A DNA stretch of 43,183 bases from Sediminibacterium sp. Gen4 (GTDB lineage: Bacteria > Bacteroidota > Bacteroidia > Chitinophagales > Chitinophagaceae), in NCBI GenBank assembly GCA_013391385.1, contig JACBFI010000030.1, positions 1 to 43,183 on the forward strand. Reading direction: 5' to 3'. Numbering within the stretch: position 1 is the first letter of the stretch; each line of letters begins with the position of its first letter. The notes beneath the pieces were generated by a model that did no database searches, was not told where the DNA came from, and was given only the letters and a program-made list of their open reading frames with translations. Both the position numbers and the translations under genes were made by a program. Below are positions 40,710 through 43,183 of this stretch, piece by piece.

Positions 40710-41791
40710 GATATAGGCTTGTACCTAAAGTTCCTGATAAAATCAGTAACCATTCGATTAAATTGTTCACCTTCTCCAAACAAAAAATCATGTCGTATGG
40801 GTAAAACATACATCGGTAAGGTTGCTAATTCATCTCTGAATTTTAACAAACGAACTGCATCTTTTTCTGTTGTCAGAATGATTTTGTCTTTGGCGTGAAT
40901 GCGATCAAATTTTTCTTTGATCTCATTCAGATCATCAATGGTGAAAATATGATGATCTGAATAGTCTTGCTGATAGTAAGTATGGGTGCATTCGTGCAGG
41001 TATTCTTTCAGCGGTTTTGGATTGGCAATACCACATACCAGCAATACCTCTACTCTTGGAGTTAATAACCATTCATCTTCATAATTGAAAATATGATAAG
41101 GTACCCCATACGCAATCCTCGTAAAAAATACTTTTTGATCTGCACGGGGTTTCAGGTTGCGAATGATCTGTTGTTTTCGCTCAGATGAAAGATCTGCCGG
41201 ACATTTGGTAACCACAATAATATTGGCTCTTTTGGCAGACCTTCTTTCATCACGTAAATCACCGGTAGGCAAAAAGAAGTCGTTTACATAGATATTACTG
41301 TATTCTGTCAGTAGAATATTAAATCCTGCTTTGACAGACCGATGCTGAAAAGCATCATCCAGAATGATGGCTTGCAGATCGGGGACATCTTGTAATAATT
41401 GTGGTATGGCTACCAATCTTTCCTCACCCACTGCTACCGGTATTTGCGGAAACTTCATGTGGAATAACATGGGTTCATCACCTATCTCCAATGCCGTTGT
41501 TGCAGGATTGGCCAATGCATAGCCTTTTGTTTTTCTTTTATATCCCCTACTCAAAGTACCTACTTTGAATTGAGGTGATAATAAATACAAAAGATATTCT
41601 ACCATTGGTGATTTACCGGTACCGCCTACCGCTAAATTACCTACACAGATCAAGGGGAAATTAAAGGAAGCAGATTTGAGGTATTGTTGATCAAACATCC
41701 AATTGCGGATACGGATAACGAGTCCATACAGCAAAGCGATCGGCAATAAAAGAACCCTAAAAGAAGTAAGAAATATCGTATTAAAATTCAT
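40706..41791 (-). CDS. lpxK: Tetraacyldisaccharide 4'-kinase
   Basis: This protein has 361 residues. It phosphorylates the 4' position of the lipid A disaccharide precursor using ATP at the inner face of the inner membrane. An N-terminal amphipathic or membrane segment (TSFRVLLLPIALLYGLVIRIRN) is followed by the P-loop GNLAVGGTGKSP (K60, S61). Further family blocks are GTLSRGYKRKTKGYA, GDEPMLFHMKFPQIPVAVGEER and LDDAFQHRSVKAG. Length and order are normal. It overlaps the upstream 5-FCL gene by 11 bases and the downstream rnr start by 4, so translation is coupled. It shows the organism makes lipid A. Confidence 0.95.
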   Translation of the reverse strand: MNFNTIFLTSFRVLLLPIALLYGLVIRIRNWMFDQQYLKSASFNFPLICVGNLAVGGTGKSPMVEYLLYLLSPQFKVGTLSRGYKRKTKGYALANPATTALEIGDEPMLFHMKFPQIPVAVGEERLVAIPQLLQDVPDLQAIILDDAFQHRSVKAGFNILLTEYSNIYVNDFFLPTGDLRDERRSAKRANIIVVTKCPADLSSERKQQIIRNLKPRADQKVFFTRIAYGVPYHIFNYEDEWLLTPRVEVLLVCGIANPKPLKEYLHECTHTYYQQDYSDHHIFTIDDLNEIKEKFDRIHAKDKIILTTEKDAVRLLKFRDELATLPMYVLPIRHDFLFGEGEQFNRMVTDFIRNFRYKPIS

Positions 41792-42350
41792 AGACCTCGT
41801 TCGGCGTGATACAGTAGTTCAAAGGTACGTCAAATTCGTGGGTGTCTGTGATCAATGGGATCGGATCAAAATAACTAAAACCGATGGTAACGGCATCTGT
41901 TCGGCATTGCGGCAGGTAACGGTCATAGAATCCTTTGCCATAGCCTACCCTGTATCCTTGGACATCACAAATAAGCATGGGTACAAAAATGAGGTCGATA
42001 TCGGTAGGCTGTAATGGGGCTATTGCCGGCGGTTCTGTGATACCCCAATTATTAACGGTATACACTGTGTCTTCATCAATCAAATGCGCAGTCATGGTAC
42101 CTGTTTCCTGATCCGATACAGGATATGCAATGTTCAATCCCGGTACCATATGTCTTAAATATCCTGAAAACAAATGCGTATTGGGTTCTGCTTGTCCGGA
42201 TATAGGCCAATAAGTCAATAAAGTTTGAATACTGCTGAAATCGAATTGCTGAAATTGTATCAACATCAAATCATCCATACGCAAACGATCATGTCCGTCC
42301 AACTCTTTTCGTTTGGCTCTATAGATCTTTCTTAATGCGTCTTTTGTCAT
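41781..42350 (-). CDS. 5-formyltetrahydrofolate cyclo-ligase
   Basis: This cytosolic protein has 189 residues. It converts 5-formyltetrahydrofolate to 5,10-methenyltetrahydrofolate with ATP, salvaging a folate dead end. Hallmarks are the N-terminal KDALRKIYRAKRKEL, YWPISGQAEPNT, and GYRVGYGKGFYDRYL with its phosphate-binding Gly/Lys, then IGFSYFDPIPLITDTHEFDVPL. The usual gene names are ygfA or fau. Its 3' end overlaps lpxK by 11 bases and it starts 9 bases after the bioD stop, so it is inside the same operon. No metabolic link to lpxK or rnr is evident. Confidence 0.93.
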   Translation of the reverse strand: MTKDALRKIYRAKRKELDGHDRLRMDDLMLIQFQQFDFSSIQTLLTYWPISGQAEPNTHLFSGYLRHMVPGLNIAYPVSDQETGTMTAHLIDEDTVYTVNNWGITEPPAIAPLQPTDIDLIFVPMLICDVQGYRVGYGKGFYDRYLPQCRTDAVTIGFSYFDPIPLITDTHEFDVPLNYCITPNEVYEF

Positions 42351-42359
42351 GTTGATCTG

Positions 42360-43007
42360 TTATAAATAGCGATACAAGTTACTACGGATATTGCCTGCTT
42401 GCTGCTGAATAAATGTTGGGTTGACCTCAGAAAGATAAGGCACGGAACCCAAAGAAGGAAAGCCACTCCATGTTACGATTTCATCTTCATAATCGAGATA
42501 TTGATCATTGAAGATCCAGCCCATGACATCGATACCTGCTTGTTTACAGTAAGCTGCGGTTAAACGAGAATGATTGATGCTGCCTAAATAATTCCTGCTC
42601 ACCAGAATCACTCGCGCATTCAATGAAAGAATCAGATCAGCAATCGATTGTTGATCGTTCAGTGGTACCAATAATCCCCCTGCACCTTCTATCACTAATA
42701 TGCGATCAGGTTTTTCGCTCAACAGTTGCTTCGCTTTTTCTTGTATGATATCAATATCAATCATGATTTGTTCAGCTCTTGCAGCGATATGTGGAGAAGC
42801 CGGCATTTGTAAACAATAGATTTCCGGATGAATGATAGTAGCTGTATTCGTTACCAATTGTTGTACCCTTTGTGCATCCGTACCGGTTTCAAATCCGGCT
42901 TGTACCGGTTTCCAATAATCAGCTTGTAATGCCTCGGTTACAATGGCCGATACCACCGTTTTACCGATTTCAGTTCCGATACCTGTTATGAAGATGGGGC
43001 GGTTCAT
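42360..43007 (-). CDS. bioD: ATP-dependent dethiobiotin synthetase
   Basis: This protein has 215 residues, standard length. It closes the ureido ring of 7,8-diaminopelargonate with CO2 and ATP to give dethiobiotin, the step before biotin synthase. The P-loop is FITGIGTEIGKTVVSA, later KPVQAGFETGTDAQRV and VIEGAGGLLVPLNDQQS, all diagnostic. It is the first gene of a unit with 5-FCL, lpxK and rnr. No bioA, bioB or bioF is within the window; they may be upstream on the same strand beyond 43183 or elsewhere. The upstream 50 bases hold a CCATGG repeat and not a clear promoter. Confidence 0.95.
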   Translation of the reverse strand: MNRPIFITGIGTEIGKTVVSAIVTEALQADYWKPVQAGFETGTDAQRVQQLVTNTATIIHPEIYCLQMPASPHIAARAEQIMIDIDIIQEKAKQLLSEKPDRILVIEGAGGLLVPLNDQQSIADLILSLNARVILVSRNYLGSINHSRLTAAYCKQAGIDVMGWIFNDQYLDYEDEIVTWSGFPSLGSVPYLSEVNPTFIQQQAGNIRSNLYRYL

Positions 43008-43010
43008 TGG

Positions 43011-43060
43011 TGGTAGTCCATGGTGGATAGTCCATGGTCAATAGACCATAGTCCATGGGG
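43011..43060. repeat. CCATGG-family repeat upstream of bioD
   Basis: TAGTCCATGG words occur three times (CCATGG at 43018-43023, 43032-43037 and 43053-43058), with GACCATAG and CTATGGTC-like complements between them. The sequence is self-complementary in several ways and looks like another phrase-like palindromic family. It separates bioD from whatever lies to its right. Confidence 0.6.
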
Positions 43061-43183
43061 TTTATTTTATTATACTTTAATTAAAGTTATTCGATGGAAC
43101 ATAAGGTATAAAAATATTCTTACTGACACTAAGAGCCTGTTTAAAATTGTAAAAAAAAGTAATAAAGGGCAAACGTAAGAGAG

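Noticed and set aside
43120-43183. Possible IS end (AGAGCCTGTTTAAAA) at the right edge
   Set aside because: The motif resembles some IS termini, but no transposase or matching end is inside the window.

Overview
The window most likely comes from a Bacteroidota chromosome, probably a Chitinophagaceae-type (Sediminibacterium-like) bacterium. The support is a CHU_C/PKD protein paired with a PorP/SprF-type type IX secretion gene, a CarboxypepD_reg/TonB-like outer-membrane barrel, DUF2490, LEA-2, GIN-domain and WbqC families, AT-rich DNA, promoters of the Bacteroidota form TTTG/TTGT-N17-19-TAnnTTTG, and almost no Shine-Dalgarno sites. The genus is inference. No rRNA, tRNA, CRISPR array or prophage was seen.

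Layout. Bases 1-620 hold a hairpin and an LEA-2 lipoprotein. Bases 850-4380 form a low-GC accessory islet. It contains a 32-residue small ORF with its own terminator, a two-gene cassette behind a palindromic operator, two overlapping small genes, orphan membrane proteins and an IS1595-family transposase. Bases 4730-10183 carry a WbqC-family gene, then the giant PKD/CHU_C surface protein and its PorP/SprF partner. Bases 10186-12600 hold a BlaI/BlaR1-type repressor and M56 protease pair with two matched operators. Bases 12724-16222 encode a lipoprotein and a 951-residue protein of unknown family. Bases 16270-23692 hold a membrane pyrophosphatase with an extra C-terminal domain, a serine hydrolase, serA, cutC, a glycosylasparaginase and a small conserved protein. 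Bases 23881-28994 encode a beta-barrel receptor, a MORN-repeat protein, a DUF2490 protein and two small membrane proteins. Bases 28995-29840 are gene-poor and made of tandem hairpin repeats. Bases 29842-36437 hold a glycosyltransferase, a PQQ-type sugar dehydrogenase, a TPR protein and gyrA. Bases 36466-43007 hold a frameshifted GIN-domain gene, a saccharopine-dehydrogenase-like gene, and a tight operon bioD - 5-FCL - lpxK - rnr.

The most distinctive feature is a set of several families of low-complexity, phrase-like inverted repeats (CTCTGTG, GATGTCTGAT, AGTCAAAAGTGAAAA, CCATGG, GCGTATGGC and others). They sit at 3' ends and between convergent genes, and in at least three cases supply the last codons of a gene. 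One cluster is associated with a partial duplication of a gene end. The best candidates for undescribed biology are the small-gene islet at 850-2760, the hairpin repeats and their spread into coding 3' ends, the unknown 951-residue protein, and the extracytoplasmic tail on the pyrophosphatase. No complete novel defence or biosynthetic system can be demonstrated from sequence alone.
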